A DNA stretch of 64,000 bases from Dyadobacter sp. LHD-138 (GTDB taxonomy: Bacteria; Bacteroidota; Bacteroidia; Cytophagales; Spirosomataceae), in NCBI RefSeq assembly GCF_030929615.1, contig NZ_JAVFVU010000037.1, positions 1 to 64,000 on the forward strand. Direction: 5' to 3'. The position numbers and the translations under genes are program-made. Below, in pieces: positions 32,559 to 42,591 of the stretch. The notes beneath the pieces are model-generated. The model searched no databases. It was not told where the DNA came from and was given only the letters and a program-made list of their open reading frames with translations. Position 1 is the first letter of the stretch. The number at the start of each line of letters is the position of its first letter.

Positions 32559-34382
32559 ATGGATAAAAATTTTGTAATCGGCTTAGTACTCATCATGCTA
32601 ATGCTGGTAGGCTATCAGTTTCTGGTTCCGAAACCAGTTGAACCTGCGCCGGTAGAACAAGTGAGTACGAACTCAGCCAAGGCGACCACAGCACAAGCAG
32701 AAACAGTTACGGATTCCGCTCAGGTAATTTCGGCCAATGGTGATTCGACTGCTGTTAAAATGACCCCTCAGGATTTAGTGATTGAAACAACTGATTCCCG
32801 TATTGTTTTTACCAATAAAGGTGGCGTTTTGAAAGAAGTGATGTTGAAAAAATACAAAACTTTTGATAAAAAACCGCTTTACCTGATTCTTGAAAATCAC
32901 AATAAATTTCAAATTGATTTCCCTACACAAACGGGAAATATCAACTTAGCCAATCAATATTTCACAACCGCAGCAACGGGCCAGACCCTTGCGGAGAAAG
33001 ATTCCGCGATCATCACGTATCGTACTGATTTGGGTAAAAACCAGTTTGTTGAGCAAACTTACGTGGTGCACGGATCGGGTTATGTGATTGACTATGGAAT
33101 TAAATCCAACAGTCTTGTGGCTGGTGACAAGTCGATCCGGCTTGACTGGAAAAACGATCTTTTGAAGCTTGAAAATGATATGACCGAGAACCGTAAGGCG
33201 ATCACGGTCAACTATTATACGGACGGACTTCACAGTCTTACGCAAAGCCCAACGGCTAACGAAGCAGCAAAAGCGGAGGAGCCTGTTAAATGGTTTACGA
33301 TTAAACACAAGTATTTCCTCGCAGGCTTGATTTCTGAAAAACATCCATTTACGGATGTTGATGTAAAAGCTGACGTTAACATCAATGACACGACGATCGT
33401 AAAAACTGCGAATGTGGCAGCATCGATCCCGATGTCGGCAGTTCAGAAAAACGAAGCTAATTTCAAATTTTACATCGGACCAAACGATTATCATATCGTT
33501 CAGAAAATTCAGGCGGAAAATTTTGAAGAGAACGTTTACCTTGGTTATGCTTTCTTAAAGCCGATCAACAAATTCTTTCTGGTTCCGTTGTTTAACTTCC
33601 TGGAAGGATTTATTTCGAATTATGGTCTGTTGATCATCTGTCTTGTATTGTTTGTAAAAACGCTGTTAACGCCGCTGACTTACAAATCGTACATCAGCAT
33701 GGCGAAGATGAAATTGCTTGCTCCTGAGCTTGAAGAGCTGAAAGCACGTAATCCTGATGACATGGCGAAACAGCAGCAGGATCAAATGAAATTGTATCAG
33801 GAAGTTGGCGTGAGCCCGTTGAGTGGCTGTATACCCGTCCTGGCGACGATGCCGATCTTGTTCTCGCTCTTCTTTTTGTTCCCGAACTTAATTGAGTTAA
33901 GACAGCAGTCTTTCCTTTGGGCGGGCGACTTGTCAACCTATGATTCATTCATCAAACTTCCGTTTTCTCTGCCATTTTACGGTAATCACGTAAGTTTGTT
34001 TACGATCATGATGACGATTTCCAGTATCGGATATGCTTATTATAACAACCAGATCACGCCGACACAGCCTGGTCCGGTTAATATGAAAATGTTGAGTTAC
34101 ATCATGCCGCTGATGTTTATGTTCGTGCTTAACTCGTTCCCGGCAGGTTTGACATTCTACTACTTTGTATCGAACGTTGTTACGATCGGTCAGCAGTTGT
34201 TGATCAAAAAGTTTGTGAACGAAGATAAGATCAGAAATATTCTTGAAGAAAACCGCAAGAAGAACGCATCTGGCGAAAAGAAACAAACCAAGTTCCAGCA
34301 ATATCTTTCTAAGTCGCTGCAAGCTGCTGATGAAGCCAAAAAGAAACAGGCTGAATTGGAAAAACGCGCGAAAAAGAAGTAA
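32559..34382 (+). CDS. yidC: Membrane protein insertase YidC
   Basis: The 607-residue insertase integrates proteins into the inner membrane with or without SecYEG. An N-terminal helix (FVIGLVLIMLMLVGYQFL) precedes the large periplasmic P1 domain (about 60-330). The C-terminal five-helix core includes FLVPLFNFLEGFISNYGL, then LLTPLTYKSYISMAKMK and PVNMKMLSYIMPLMFMFV. The end is a Lys-rich tail for ribosome contact. Length and P1 domain match other Bacteroidota. Confidence 0.97.
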   Translation: MDKNFVIGLVLIMLMLVGYQFLVPKPVEPAPVEQVSTNSAKATTAQAETVTDSAQVISANGDSTAVKMTPQDLVIETTDSRIVFTNKGGVLKEVMLKKYKTFDKKPLYLILENHNKFQIDFPTQTGNINLANQYFTTAATGQTLAEKDSAIITYRTDLGKNQFVEQTYVVHGSGYVIDYGIKSNSLVAGDKSIRLDWKNDLLKLENDMTENRKAITVNYYTDGLHSLTQSPTANEAAKAEEPVKWFTIKHKYFLAGLISEKHPFTDVDVKADVNINDTTIVKTANVAASIPMSAVQKNEANFKFYIGPNDYHIVQKIQAENFEENVYLGYAFLKPINKFFLVPLFNFLEGFISNYGLLIICLVLFVKTLLTPLTYKSYISMAKMKLLAPELEELKARNPDDMAKQQQDQMKLYQEVGVSPLSGCIPVLATMPILFSLFFLFPNLIELRQQSFLWAGDLSTYDSFIKLPFSLPFYGNHVSLFTIMMTISSIGYAYYNNQITPTQPGPVNMKMLSYIMPLMFMFVLNSFPAGLTFYYFVSNVVTIGQQLLIKKFVNEDKIRNILEENRKKNASGEKKQTKFQQYLSKSLQAADEAKKKQAELEKRAKKK

Positions 34383-34407
34383 TAAAGGTATTTTATTAAA
34401 TGAGGAA

Positions 34408-34445
34408 GGGCAATGTTTCGGAAGGGAAACATTGCCCGTTTCTTT
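34408..34445 (+). terminator. Rho-independent terminator after yidC
   Basis: A perfect 12 bp stem (GGGCAATGTTTC / GAAACATTGCCC) with a six-base loop is followed by GTTTCTTTTTCTC, a T-rich tract. Confidence 0.8.
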
Positions 34446-34503
34446 TTCTCTTTAAACGGTTTTCGTAATTTGTCCCACCAAATTTAACCTGACTGAAAAG
34501 CCA

Positions 34504-36213
34504 ATGAGATTTTCCGTTATTTTGATACTACTCATTTGTCTGGGCCTGAGCAGGGTATCTTTTGCTCAATCGCCTGCACAAAATGAAACCAAATACAAAG
34601 CAGCTGTTTCTGACATTAAACAGGGAAGATATAACGTGGCCGTCGAGAAACTGGCACCGTTGACCAACGCGAGTGTGCAGGCTCCGTATTCGGCATATGC
34701 ACATTATTACTATGGATTGGCGACTTATAACCTCAAAAGATACCGGGAGAGCAAGCAAATGCTTCTTCAGCTGGTTAGTCGGTATCCTGCCTGGAATAAA
34801 ATCAACGATGCATACTATTTGCTGGGGGCGAATCTTTTGGAAACGGAACAGTATAAGGAGGGGCTTGGCTTTTTACAGCGCATCAAAGATTCGTCCTACA
34901 ACAAAGATATACAGGGATTAAAACAGCATTATTTTGGTTCCATTACGGATCTTGCCAAGCTGAAGGAAATCCAGAAGCAGTTTCCTGACGATCGTGACAT
35001 TGCCATTGAGCTCATTCAGTTCATTAAACGCACACCGACGTCAACGAAAACCGATGAAATGCAGGCCGATCAGCTTATCGCACAATTTAAGGTGAGCAGC
35101 AAGGAGAAAAATGCGACCAATGCAGTTGGTCCGCAAAAAAGTATTCCCAAGAGAGCCAACCAATGGGAAAAGGGGTATCTGAACGTTTCGGTGATGCTGC
35201 CATTTCGTTTGGACGAGTTCAGCTCATCCAAAAGACGTTCAAATCAGTTTGCTTACGACTATTATCTGGGGCTTGTTGAGGCCAAACGACAATTGGAAAC
35301 AGAAGGTGTAAAGGTTAATCTTTGGGCTTATGACGTCAGCAATGACGATAAATCGATGATAGCGATTGTAGGCAACGCCGATTTTCAGCAATCCGACCTG
35401 GTTATTGGACCCTTGTATCCCGGCACTTTCGATGTTGCTGCCAAATACGTGGCTAATACTGGCATGTTTATGTTAAATCCTTTGTCGACAGACGGGAACC
35501 TGCTGACTCACGGAGACAATATGTTTCTGGCGCATCCGTCCATTGCTTTTCAAATCAAAAAGACAGCAGAATGGATGCGGACTGTTGCTCCCGGCCCTTC
35601 TGTCGCCATTTATTACGGAAACAACGCGAAGGATTCGGTGATGGCTTTTGCTTATGCCAGTGAGCTGAAAGCACGAGGCGGTAAAGTCATAGAAATGTTG
35701 AAAATAATTTCAGAACGCGAGTGGCTGGAAGGAAAGATATCCTCATTTGCAACCGAGAAACCTGCACATGTGGCACTTTTTGCTTCTGACGGCAATGCGG
35801 GTTCGGCTTTGATTGAAGTTTTAAATGCACGGACCTTAACATCCATTCCGGTCGTGGCTAACTCTGCGAGCTTCAATTTGCAGCAGTCGCGTTTGGGCAA
35901 ATATGGTTCGAGGTTATATCTGATTGAAACTGATTATGTAGACCGGGAAAAAGAAAAAGTACGTGAATTTCAAAAAGCGTACTGGACGCAGACGAATACA
36001 TTCCCGTCGTCATATTCTTATCAGGGATACGACCAGTTATTGTTTTTCGGACGTATGCTTTCCAAATACAAAGACGGCCTGAAAAAAGGATTGGAAATGA
36101 GAAAGTATGACGATGACTACCTCCTTTCAGGTTTTGATTTTACCAAATCACGTGAAAACCAGATCTCACCTTTATTAAAGTACAGTGGTGCCAAATGGGT
36201 GCCGGTTAGATAA
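34504..36213 (+). CDS. Exported TPR plus periplasmic-binding-protein (PBP1)-type protein
   Basis: A signal peptide (about 1-21, ending SFAQ) is followed by TPR-like helical repeats (about 28-150) and a Leu/Val/Ile-binding-type domain (about 225-560; LVIGPLYPGTFDVAAKYV and related segments). This fold is shared by amino-acid ABC substrate-binding proteins and by LpoA-type envelope regulators, and the TPR-PBP1 order is closer to LpoA. No ABC transporter genes adjoin. It ends just before hemL, the ATG of which follows after seven bases. Confidence 0.75.
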   Translation: MRFSVILILLICLGLSRVSFAQSPAQNETKYKAAVSDIKQGRYNVAVEKLAPLTNASVQAPYSAYAHYYYGLATYNLKRYRESKQMLLQLVSRYPAWNKINDAYYLLGANLLETEQYKEGLGFLQRIKDSSYNKDIQGLKQHYFGSITDLAKLKEIQKQFPDDRDIAIELIQFIKRTPTSTKTDEMQADQLIAQFKVSSKEKNATNAVGPQKSIPKRANQWEKGYLNVSVMLPFRLDEFSSSKRRSNQFAYDYYLGLVEAKRQLETEGVKVNLWAYDVSNDDKSMIAIVGNADFQQSDLVIGPLYPGTFDVAAKYVANTGMFMLNPLSTDGNLLTHGDNMFLAHPSIAFQIKKTAEWMRTVAPGPSVAIYYGNNAKDSVMAFAYASELKARGGKVIEMLKIISEREWLEGKISSFATEKPAHVALFASDGNAGSALIEVLNARTLTSIPVVANSASFNLQQSRLGKYGSRLYLIETDYVDREKEKVREFQKAYWTQTNTFPSSYSYQGYDQLLFFGRMLSKYKDGLKKGLEMRKYDDDYLLSGFDFTKSRENQISPLLKYSGAKWVPVR

Positions 36214-36220
36214 TTTAAAT

Positions 36221-37513
36221 ATGAATATTTCAACGAGTCAGGCCTTATTTGAAAAGGCGCAAAATTTTATTCCTGGTGGTGTGAATTCACCGGTTCGCGC
36301 GTTTCGTGCAGTAGGAGGTTCTCCGGTTTTTATTAAGTCCGCGAAGGGACCGTACGTTTATGACGAAGATGATAACGAGTATATAGAACTAATCAATTCA
36401 TGGGGCCCGATGATTTTGGGGCACGGGCATGATTTGATACAAAAAGCCGTTGCAGATGCAATCCAGCATTCTTTTTCTTTTGGTGCACCCACGAGAAGAG
36501 AGGTGGAAATGGCCGAACTGATCGTATCCATGGTGCCGTCCATTGAAAAGGTGCGGATGGTAAATTCGGGTACGGAAGCTACGATGTCGGCGATTCGCGT
36601 GGCACGTGGGTTTACCGGCCGCGATAAGATCATCAAATTTGAAGGCTGTTATCATGGGCATGGTGATAGCTTTTTGATCGCTGCCGGAAGTGGTGCGGTT
36701 ACCTTTGGAACGCCGGATAGTCCGGGTGTAACAAAAGGGGTGGCTAATGATACTTTAACGGCTCCTTACAACGATCTGGAGGCTGTTCAAAGGCTTGTGG
36801 ATGCCAATAAAGGGGCGATTGCAGCCTTGATCCTTGAACCGGTTGTAGGAAATATGGGCTGTGTACTTCCGGCCGAAGGGTTTCTGGAAGGCCTGCGCAA
36901 GATCTGTGACCAGGAAGGTATCGTATTTATTTTTGACGAAGTGATGACTGGTTTCCGTCTTTCAAAAGGAGGGGCTCAGGAGCGTTTCGGTATCAAACCT
37001 GACCTGACAACGCTCGGTAAGATCATCGGTGGCGGGATGCCCGTAGGTGCCTATGGCGGGAAGGCCGAAATTATGAACTGGGTTTCTCCGCTGGGACCGG
37101 TTTATCAGGCAGGTACATTATCGGGAAATCCGATTGCGATGGCAGCCGGGCTGACGATGCTGCATTATCTGGACGAGCATCCGGAAGTATATACCCAACT
37201 GGAAGCATCGGGCCATAAACTGGTTAATGGATTTACGAATTCGATGAAAAAACTGGGATTGAATTATACCATGAACAGCATTGGGTCGATGTACACTTTG
37301 TTCTTCACCGAACAAGCCGTGACGGATTTTCCTTCTGCGAAAACGTCCGATCTGCCGTTGTTTGGGAAATATTTCCATGCGATGCTTGACCGTGGTATTT
37401 ACATGGGACCTTCTCAGTTTGAAAGCATGTTCCTGTCCACAGCTTTGGAAGACAGCCACATCGCTCGCATTATACAGGCCAATGAAGAATCTCTAAAAGA
37501 AGTAATCGGATAA
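36221..37513 (+). CDS. hemL: Glutamate-1-semialdehyde 2,1-aminomutase
   Basis: The 430-residue PLP enzyme converts glutamate-1-semialdehyde to 5-aminolevulinate in tetrapyrrole synthesis. It opens with QALFEKAQNFIPGGVNSPVR; the PLP lysine is K267 in LGKIIGGGMPVGAYGG, and NSGTEATMSAIRVARG and FDEVMTGFR are conserved cofactor segments. The start at 36221 places the family N-terminus correctly and avoids overlap with the preceding gene. It is followed within five bases by a GT2 gene. Confidence 0.97.
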   Translation: MNISTSQALFEKAQNFIPGGVNSPVRAFRAVGGSPVFIKSAKGPYVYDEDDNEYIELINSWGPMILGHGHDLIQKAVADAIQHSFSFGAPTRREVEMAELIVSMVPSIEKVRMVNSGTEATMSAIRVARGFTGRDKIIKFEGCYHGHGDSFLIAAGSGAVTFGTPDSPGVTKGVANDTLTAPYNDLEAVQRLVDANKGAIAALILEPVVGNMGCVLPAEGFLEGLRKICDQEGIVFIFDEVMTGFRLSKGGAQERFGIKPDLTTLGKIIGGGMPVGAYGGKAEIMNWVSPLGPVYQAGTLSGNPIAMAAGLTMLHYLDEHPEVYTQLEASGHKLVNGFTNSMKKLGLNYTMNSIGSMYTLFFTEQAVTDFPSAKTSDLPLFGKYFHAMLDRGIYMGPSQFESMFLSTALEDSHIARIIQANEESLKEVIG

Positions 37514-37517
37514 GATA

Positions 37518-38528
37518 ATGCGTAAATATTCGGTCATAATTCCTGTTTATAACCGCCCTGAGGAGTTGCAGGAATTATTGGCGTGCCTGAGCGTTCAGAC
37601 TTTCAGAAATTTTGAAGTTATTATCATCGAAGATGGTTCGAAGATCAAAGCGGACCAGGTGGTTGCATCTTTTCAAACCAGACTGGATATCCATTACTTT
37701 TATAAGGAAAACGGTGGTCAGGGGTTTGCCAGAAATACGGGTTTTGAAAAAGCATCCGGCGATTATTTTATCCTGCTGGATTCAGATGCGCTGATCGAGC
37801 CCGATTATCTGGCGATTGTAGATGCGAAGCTGAACCAGGATTATGTTGATCTGTATGGTGGTCCGGATACGGATCACCCTTCTTTTTCACCGATCCAGAA
37901 AGCCATCAGTTATTCCATGACGTCTTTTTTTACAACGGGCGGGATTCGTGGGAAAAAGAACAACATGGGCGGAACCTTTCATCCGCGTAGCTTCAACATG
38001 GGGCTTTCACGGGCAGTTTGGGAGCGTACGGGCGGTTTTCTTACGAGCCGGATGGGAGAGGATATTTTATTCAGTATTGCCGCCTTGCGTCTGGGATTTA
38101 AGTCTGCATTGATTCCCGAAGCATTTATTTATCATAAAAGACGGACGGAATTTGCGCAGTTTTTCAGGCAGCTGAAATTTTTCGGCCGGGCCAGGATCAA
38201 TATTGCCCGGTTTTACCCGGACGAATTAAAGCTTGTGCATACTTTTCCGCTGCTGTTTACAGTTGGCGTGAGCAGTATTCCGGTCTGGTTTTTTGTATTC
38301 AAACCTTTTTTCTACCTCGGGATTGCAGGAATGGCCGTGTATGTAATTCTTTTATTTATCGATGCGGTGAGAACAACGAAGAGCCTGGAAGTAGCGGTTT
38401 TGAGTGTAATGGCTGCTTTTGTCCAGCTTTTTGGCTACGGTATTGGGTTTATACAGGAAGGATGGACGAGGATATGGGAAAAAAAATCGCACCGGGAAAC
38501 CGGCGCGACGATTGAATATCCTTCATGA
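37518..38528 (+). CDS. Family 2 glycosyltransferase with C-terminal membrane helices
   Basis: The 336-residue protein opens YSVIIPVYNRPEELQELLAC, a classic GT2 (GT-A fold) start, with the metal-binding DSDALIEPDYL (about 90). An RxGEDILFSIAALRLG segment (about 180) and helices at about 250-315 place it at the membrane. It would transfer a sugar from a nucleotide donor to a glycan or lipid carrier. It starts five bases after hemL, so it is cotranscribed, though the functions are unrelated. Confidence 0.88.
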   Translation: MRKYSVIIPVYNRPEELQELLACLSVQTFRNFEVIIIEDGSKIKADQVVASFQTRLDIHYFYKENGGQGFARNTGFEKASGDYFILLDSDALIEPDYLAIVDAKLNQDYVDLYGGPDTDHPSFSPIQKAISYSMTSFFTTGGIRGKKNNMGGTFHPRSFNMGLSRAVWERTGGFLTSRMGEDILFSIAALRLGFKSALIPEAFIYHKRRTEFAQFFRQLKFFGRARINIARFYPDELKLVHTFPLLFTVGVSSIPVWFFVFKPFFYLGIAGMAVYVILLFIDAVRTTKSLEVAVLSVMAAFVQLFGYGIGFIQEGWTRIWEKKSHRETGATIEYPS

Positions 38529-38537
38529 ATTTATTTT

Positions 38538-38570
38538 AACCGGCAGTTTTATAAAAAGCTGCCGGTTTTT
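38538..38570. terminator. Bidirectional terminator between GT2 and methyltransferase genes
   Basis: The 9 bp stem AACCGGCAG / CTGCCGGTT has a 12-base loop and T- or A-rich flanks on either side. It ends at the stop codon of the leftward methyltransferase gene. Confidence 0.75.
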
Positions 38571-39347
38571 TTATGCCGTTTTCTGGCAAAAATATACAAT
38601 TTCTTCTCCGGGCAGGGAATAACGTTTCACTTCGACGGGTGTAAGTTCGTCCATGACAAAACGGTCTTCCTTAACAGTAAATCCGCCTTTTTCCAGTTCA
38701 CGTCCATAATTTCTTCCAAAAAGACGCAGGTGGTCATTTTGCAGGAAATGAATTTCACGTTCGCGCGGATCTGTTATCGTCGGGTCTTCATAGGTAGTGG
38801 CGTATTTCATGTCCTGCGGCGACTGGATCAACGCCCAGCCTCCCGGCTTTAAAACCCGGTGTAATTCGCTCATCGCTTTGATATAATCATCAACGTGCTC
38901 CATCACGTGGTTACAGAAGGCTACATCAAAAGTATTGTCAGGAAAAGGGATATCATGAATGTCCATTTTCACTTTTGCCAGCGGCGATTCAATATCGCCG
39001 GTGATATAGTCAAGATTTTTCATGTGCTCGAAGCGGTCGATAAAACAATACTCCGGCGCAACATGTAAAACTTTAAGATCGGCTGTGAAAAAGTTGGTTT
39101 TGCGTTTTAAATAAAGTCCCATTAAACGGTGCCTTTCCAATGATAAACAATGGGGACACAGGGCGTTATCCCGGCTGGATGTGTTTCTTCCATAGGGCAA
39201 AAACTGGCGGTATTGGCTGTTGCAAACAGGGCATTCTACTTTGCTGCCCATGTAAAAAACGCTAAGAAAACGGGCTACCCAATGACCAATTAATTGTAAA
39301 TAAGGGCGCGGAATATAACGTAAAACTAAACTTATGATGGCTTTCAT
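38571..39347 (-). CDS. Class I SAM-dependent methyltransferase with N-terminal zinc ribbon
   Basis: The 258-residue protein has CPVCNSQYRQFL (about 40) and CPHCLSLERHRL (about 63), two C-x2-C pairs likely binding zinc, before a Rossmann methyltransferase domain. That domain shows NLDYITGDIESPLAK and FDVAFCNHVMEHVDDYIKAM, and the post-motif ELHRVLKPGGWALIQSP. The C-terminus (about 215-258) is small and basic. This Methyltransf_11-type enzyme often acts in glycan or O-antigen modification; the substrate here is unknown. It is convergent with the GT2 gene. Confidence 0.85.
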   Translation of the reverse strand: MKAIISLVLRYIPRPYLQLIGHWVARFLSVFYMGSKVECPVCNSQYRQFLPYGRNTSSRDNALCPHCLSLERHRLMGLYLKRKTNFFTADLKVLHVAPEYCFIDRFEHMKNLDYITGDIESPLAKVKMDIHDIPFPDNTFDVAFCNHVMEHVDDYIKAMSELHRVLKPGGWALIQSPQDMKYATTYEDPTITDPREREIHFLQNDHLRLFGRNYGRELEKGGFTVKEDRFVMDELTPVEVKRYSLPGEEIVYFCQKTA

Positions 39348-39406
39348 TAAACCAATTGATTAAAAATTAATAATTTTATGTTCTTACTCAGTAATAATCT
39401 CTAAAA

Positions 39407-39796
39407 ATGATTCCAGCACATAATCCAAAGCCACCGGGCAAGCAACTTATAAAAAGAATGTCAACACGTACCAAGTGGCTGATTCTGGCTCCTTTGGGAC
39501 TAATTTTATTCAGTTGCGGCCTTTGGGTACTAAGCGAAGCGGCCCATCAGCGGCGTATCGGAGAGCCAACGCAGGTTTGGGTATTGCTCGGGTTGTACAG
39601 CCTTGGCTTAATTAACACCGGACTGATTTTTTTCGGCGAAGCACTCAGGTTTCGTATATTACTCGATGTTCGCCGGGAAACCAGACGCAGCATGCGCCAG
39701 CTTTTGCGTAAAGTAAATGCCAAAGAAATCCGTAAAGCACCTGCCCGAAAAGGCAAATCCGACAAAAAAACAAAAAGCCCTACCAAAACAGATTGA
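39407..39796 (+). CDS. Small hypothetical membrane protein
   Basis: The 129-residue product has two likely membrane helices (about 24-42 and 58-78), a short loop and a long, strongly basic C-terminal tail (RKAPARKGKSDKKTKSPTKT region). The first helix begins after a basic leader, so an alternative start at 39458 (MSTRTKW) is possible. No family recognised. Confidence 0.65.
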   Translation: MIPAHNPKPPGKQLIKRMSTRTKWLILAPLGLILFSCGLWVLSEAAHQRRIGEPTQVWVLLGLYSLGLINTGLIFFGEALRFRILLDVRRETRRSMRQLLRKVNAKEIRKAPARKGKSDKKTKSPTKTD

Positions 39797-39836
39797 CAGG
39801 GACTTGTTGATAACATAGTATCGGAGAGGCGTTTGA

Positions 39837-39989
39837 TTACTGCTTGTTAGCTTCAAACTGTGCTTTGATAGCCTCAACGTCGACATTTCTTACTTCTGGC
39901 TTACGCAAAAGGTTTTTGATTGTTGCTGTACGATTATTTGCCACAGCTTTATTTCTACGACTCTTACGTTTTAGTTCCGTAACTCCCAT
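39837..39989 (-). CDS. Small basic conserved-type hypothetical protein
   Basis: The 50-residue product MGVTELKRKSRRNKAVANNR... is highly basic with a helical C-terminus (VDVEAIKAQFEANKQ), a pattern seen in small conserved Bacteroidota proteins. The ATG at 39989 is preferred; an upstream in-frame ATG adds a non-conserved tail. It might bind nucleic acid or ribosomes because of its charge, but there is no direct evidence. Confidence 0.65.
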   Translation of the reverse strand: MGVTELKRKSRRNKAVANNRTATIKNLLRKPEVRNVDVEAIKAQFEANKQ

Positions 39990-40227
39990 TTTTAAAATTA
40001 TAGTTTTGTGAAAGAGCCGCAAAATTAAGGAAAAATGCGTAAATAAAGTAGCGAATAGTCATAAAAATTGCATAACCTCTCTAACTTTACATTTTTAAAT
40101 GCTGAATGTATACGTTTTATCCGTTACAATTTTCGGCTTCGGCGCTGAGCAGTAAGCGGAAAATGAAAATATCGGGAACTAAACATTTATAACAGCGATT
40201 GACTATTTGAAGATTTTTTAAATTAGA

Positions 40228-41586
40228 ATGAGTAAACCAAGCCTTGCCCGCGGCACCCGTGACTTCGGTCCCGAACAAATGGTGAAACGCACCTTTATAT
40301 TTGATACCATCCGACGCTCTTTCCAACGTTATGGATTCCAGCCTTTGGAAACGCCCGCTTTTGAAAACCTTTCTGTTTTGATGGGCAAATATGGCGACGA
40401 AGGAGATCAGCTTCTTTTTAAACTGTTAAATTCAGGCGATTTTAGCGGAAAACTTACGGATGCGGACTGGCATGCGGGTTACAAGCCACTGACAAGCAAG
40501 ATTTCGGAAAAAGGTTTGCGTTATGATCTGACTGTCCCTTTTGCGCGTTATGTCGTCATGAACCGTGGTACGCTGGTGATGCCTTTTAAAAGATATCAGA
40601 TTCAGCCGGTTTGGAGAGCGGATCGTCCGCAAAAAGGCCGTTACCGTGAATTTTACCAGTGCGATGCCGATGTTGTTGGCACAGAGTCGTTACTTTGTGA
40701 AGCGGAAATTGTTTTGCTGCTGCATGATATTTTGCCTCAGCTGGGTATTGAAGATTTTACGGTTAAAATTAATAACAGAAAAATTCTGACCGGTATTGCG
40801 GATATGATCGGCGCGCACGGACAGGAAGGAACCTTATGCGTTGCGATTGATAAACTTGATAAAATCGGAAAGGGAAAAGTGATCGATGAATTGCGTGAGC
40901 GTAATTTTTCAGAGGAGAGCATCGCGTTGCTGGATCCCGTTTTTTCTTTAACCGGTGGCGAAAATCCTTTTGCAGACTTACGGACCTGGCTTGCCACGTC
41001 TGAAATCGGTTTGAAAGGAATTGACGAATTGGAGCAGGTGTGGCAAATGGTTGACGCACTTGGCTTAAAAAATGCCCGCATTCAGTTTGACGTGACACTT
41101 GCCAGAGGGTTGTCTTATTACACCGGGGCGATATTTGAAGTGAAGGCCAATAATGTACAGATAGGCAGCATTTGCGGTGGCGGACGATACGATAACCTGA
41201 CCGGGACTTTTGGTGTGCCTGGCATTTCGGGTGTTGGTATATCTTTTGGTGTGGACAGGATTTATGATGTGATGGAAGAGTTAAATCTTTTTCCGGAAAA
41301 TCAAACGATCAGTACGAAAGTAATGATCTCGAATTTTGATCAGCAGGCGTTTCAATACGGTTTGTCTATTTTGCCAAAATTGCGCGAGGCCGGAATTAAT
41401 ACCGAAATGTATCCGGATTCGGTGAAACTGAAAAAGCAGCTGGATTACGCGGATCGCAAGAATATCCCTTTTGTAATCCTGATCGGCTCTGACGAAATCA
41501 GTACCGGGCAGCTTACTTTGAAAAATATGAAGACAGGGGAGCAGCAAAAGGGAACTGTTGAGGAATTAATAGCGGTTGTACAATAA
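40228..41586 (+). CDS. hisS: Histidyl-tRNA synthetase
   Basis: This 452-residue class II synthetase charges tRNA-His. Class II motif 1 is near the N-terminus (GTRDFGPEQMVKRTFIF), motif 2 around FQIQPVWRADRPQKGRYREFYQ (about 125-147), and the histidine-A loop is represented by ARGLSYYTGAIFEV (about 290). Motif 3 GVGISFGVDRI follows, and the C-terminal anticodon domain spans about 355-452. It lies upstream of hisG in the same direction, a link to histidine supply. Confidence 0.97.
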   Translation: MSKPSLARGTRDFGPEQMVKRTFIFDTIRRSFQRYGFQPLETPAFENLSVLMGKYGDEGDQLLFKLLNSGDFSGKLTDADWHAGYKPLTSKISEKGLRYDLTVPFARYVVMNRGTLVMPFKRYQIQPVWRADRPQKGRYREFYQCDADVVGTESLLCEAEIVLLLHDILPQLGIEDFTVKINNRKILTGIADMIGAHGQEGTLCVAIDKLDKIGKGKVIDELRERNFSEESIALLDPVFSLTGGENPFADLRTWLATSEIGLKGIDELEQVWQMVDALGLKNARIQFDVTLARGLSYYTGAIFEVKANNVQIGSICGGGRYDNLTGTFGVPGISGVGISFGVDRIYDVMEELNLFPENQTISTKVMISNFDQQAFQYGLSILPKLREAGINTEMYPDSVKLKKQLDYADRKNIPFVILIGSDEISTGQLTLKNMKTGEQQKGTVEELIAVVQ

Positions 41587-41675
41587 ACCGGACGGATTTA
41601 TAAATAATAAACAATAGCATATAAGCTGACTGCCGGGACTGCCCCGCCGAAACCCCAGCTCATTTTAAAAAGATC

Positions 41676-42536
41676 ATGAATAATATATTACGAATTGCAA
41701 TACAAAAGTCAGGTCGGTTAAGTGAAGATTCTTTGAAACTGATCAAGGAATGTGGTATTCGTTTTGATAACGGAGCCGGAAAACTTAAAACGTCTGCTAC
41801 TAATTTTCCTGCTGAAATTTTGTTTCTGCGTGATGACGATATTCCGGGTTATGTAGAAGACGGCGTTGCACATCTGGGGATCGTTGGAGAAAATGTTTCG
41901 GAAGAGTCGGACAGAGACGTAAATACGGTGCATAAGCTGGGTTTTTCAAAATGCCGTCTTTCGATTGGTGTTTTAAGAGAGCACGATTACAGCGGTGTTC
42001 AGGATCTTGAAGGGAAAAGTATTGCTACTTCTTATCCAAAACTTTTGGGTAAATATCTTGCTGAAAATAACGTTACCGCCCAGATCCACGAAATTAGTGG
42101 TTCGGTAGAAATCGCACCGAGTATCGGCCTGGCTGATGCAGTTTGTGATATCGTAAGCTCGGGAAGTACTTTGCTGAGCAACGGTTTGAAAGAAGTGCAG
42201 ACGATTTTTAAATCGGAAGCGGTGATGATTGCGAGCAAGCATTTGACGGCTGAGCAGCAGGTGTTACTGGATCAGCTTTTGTTCCGTATCAAATCGGTTC
42301 AGGTTGCAAAAAATAACAAATATATTTTATTGAACTGCCCGACAAACGCAGTGGATGAAATTACTAAATATTTACCGGGCATGAAGGCGCCGACCGTAAT
42401 GCCATTGGCTACTGAGGGCTGGTGTTCGATTCATTCGGTGATCAATGAAAATGATTTTTGGGAAAATATCGAAAAGATCAGACAGGCAGGTGCAGAGGGG
42501 ATTCTGGTGATTCCAATTGAGAAAATGATTCTTTAA
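41676..42536 (+). CDS. hisG: ATP phosphoribosyltransferase, long form
   Basis: The 286-residue enzyme catalyses the first step of histidine synthesis, joining ATP and PRPP. It starts MNNILRIAIQKSGRLSEDSL, has the DIVSSGSTLLSNGLKEV segment (about 157) and an ACT-like C-terminal regulatory domain (about 215-286; AEGILVIPIEKMIL end). The long form carries the histidine-feedback domain itself, so a separate HisZ is not required. It is 90 bases downstream of hisS and 56 bases upstream of hisD. Confidence 0.96.
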   Translation: MNNILRIAIQKSGRLSEDSLKLIKECGIRFDNGAGKLKTSATNFPAEILFLRDDDIPGYVEDGVAHLGIVGENVSEESDRDVNTVHKLGFSKCRLSIGVLREHDYSGVQDLEGKSIATSYPKLLGKYLAENNVTAQIHEISGSVEIAPSIGLADAVCDIVSSGSTLLSNGLKEVQTIFKSEAVMIASKHLTAEQQVLLDQLLFRIKSVQVAKNNKYILLNCPTNAVDEITKYLPGMKAPTVMPLATEGWCSIHSVINENDFWENIEKIRQAGAEGILVIPIEKMIL

Positions 42537-42591
42537 AATGTTGTCGGCTGGCAGCAATCGGCTTTCAGCTGGGTGATGAATACTAGTAATT

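Noticed and set aside
32946..33494. 182-residue minus-strand open frame inside yidC
   Set aside because: It is antisense to the periplasmic domain of YidC, and its Arg/Cys/His-rich composition is typical of shadow frames.
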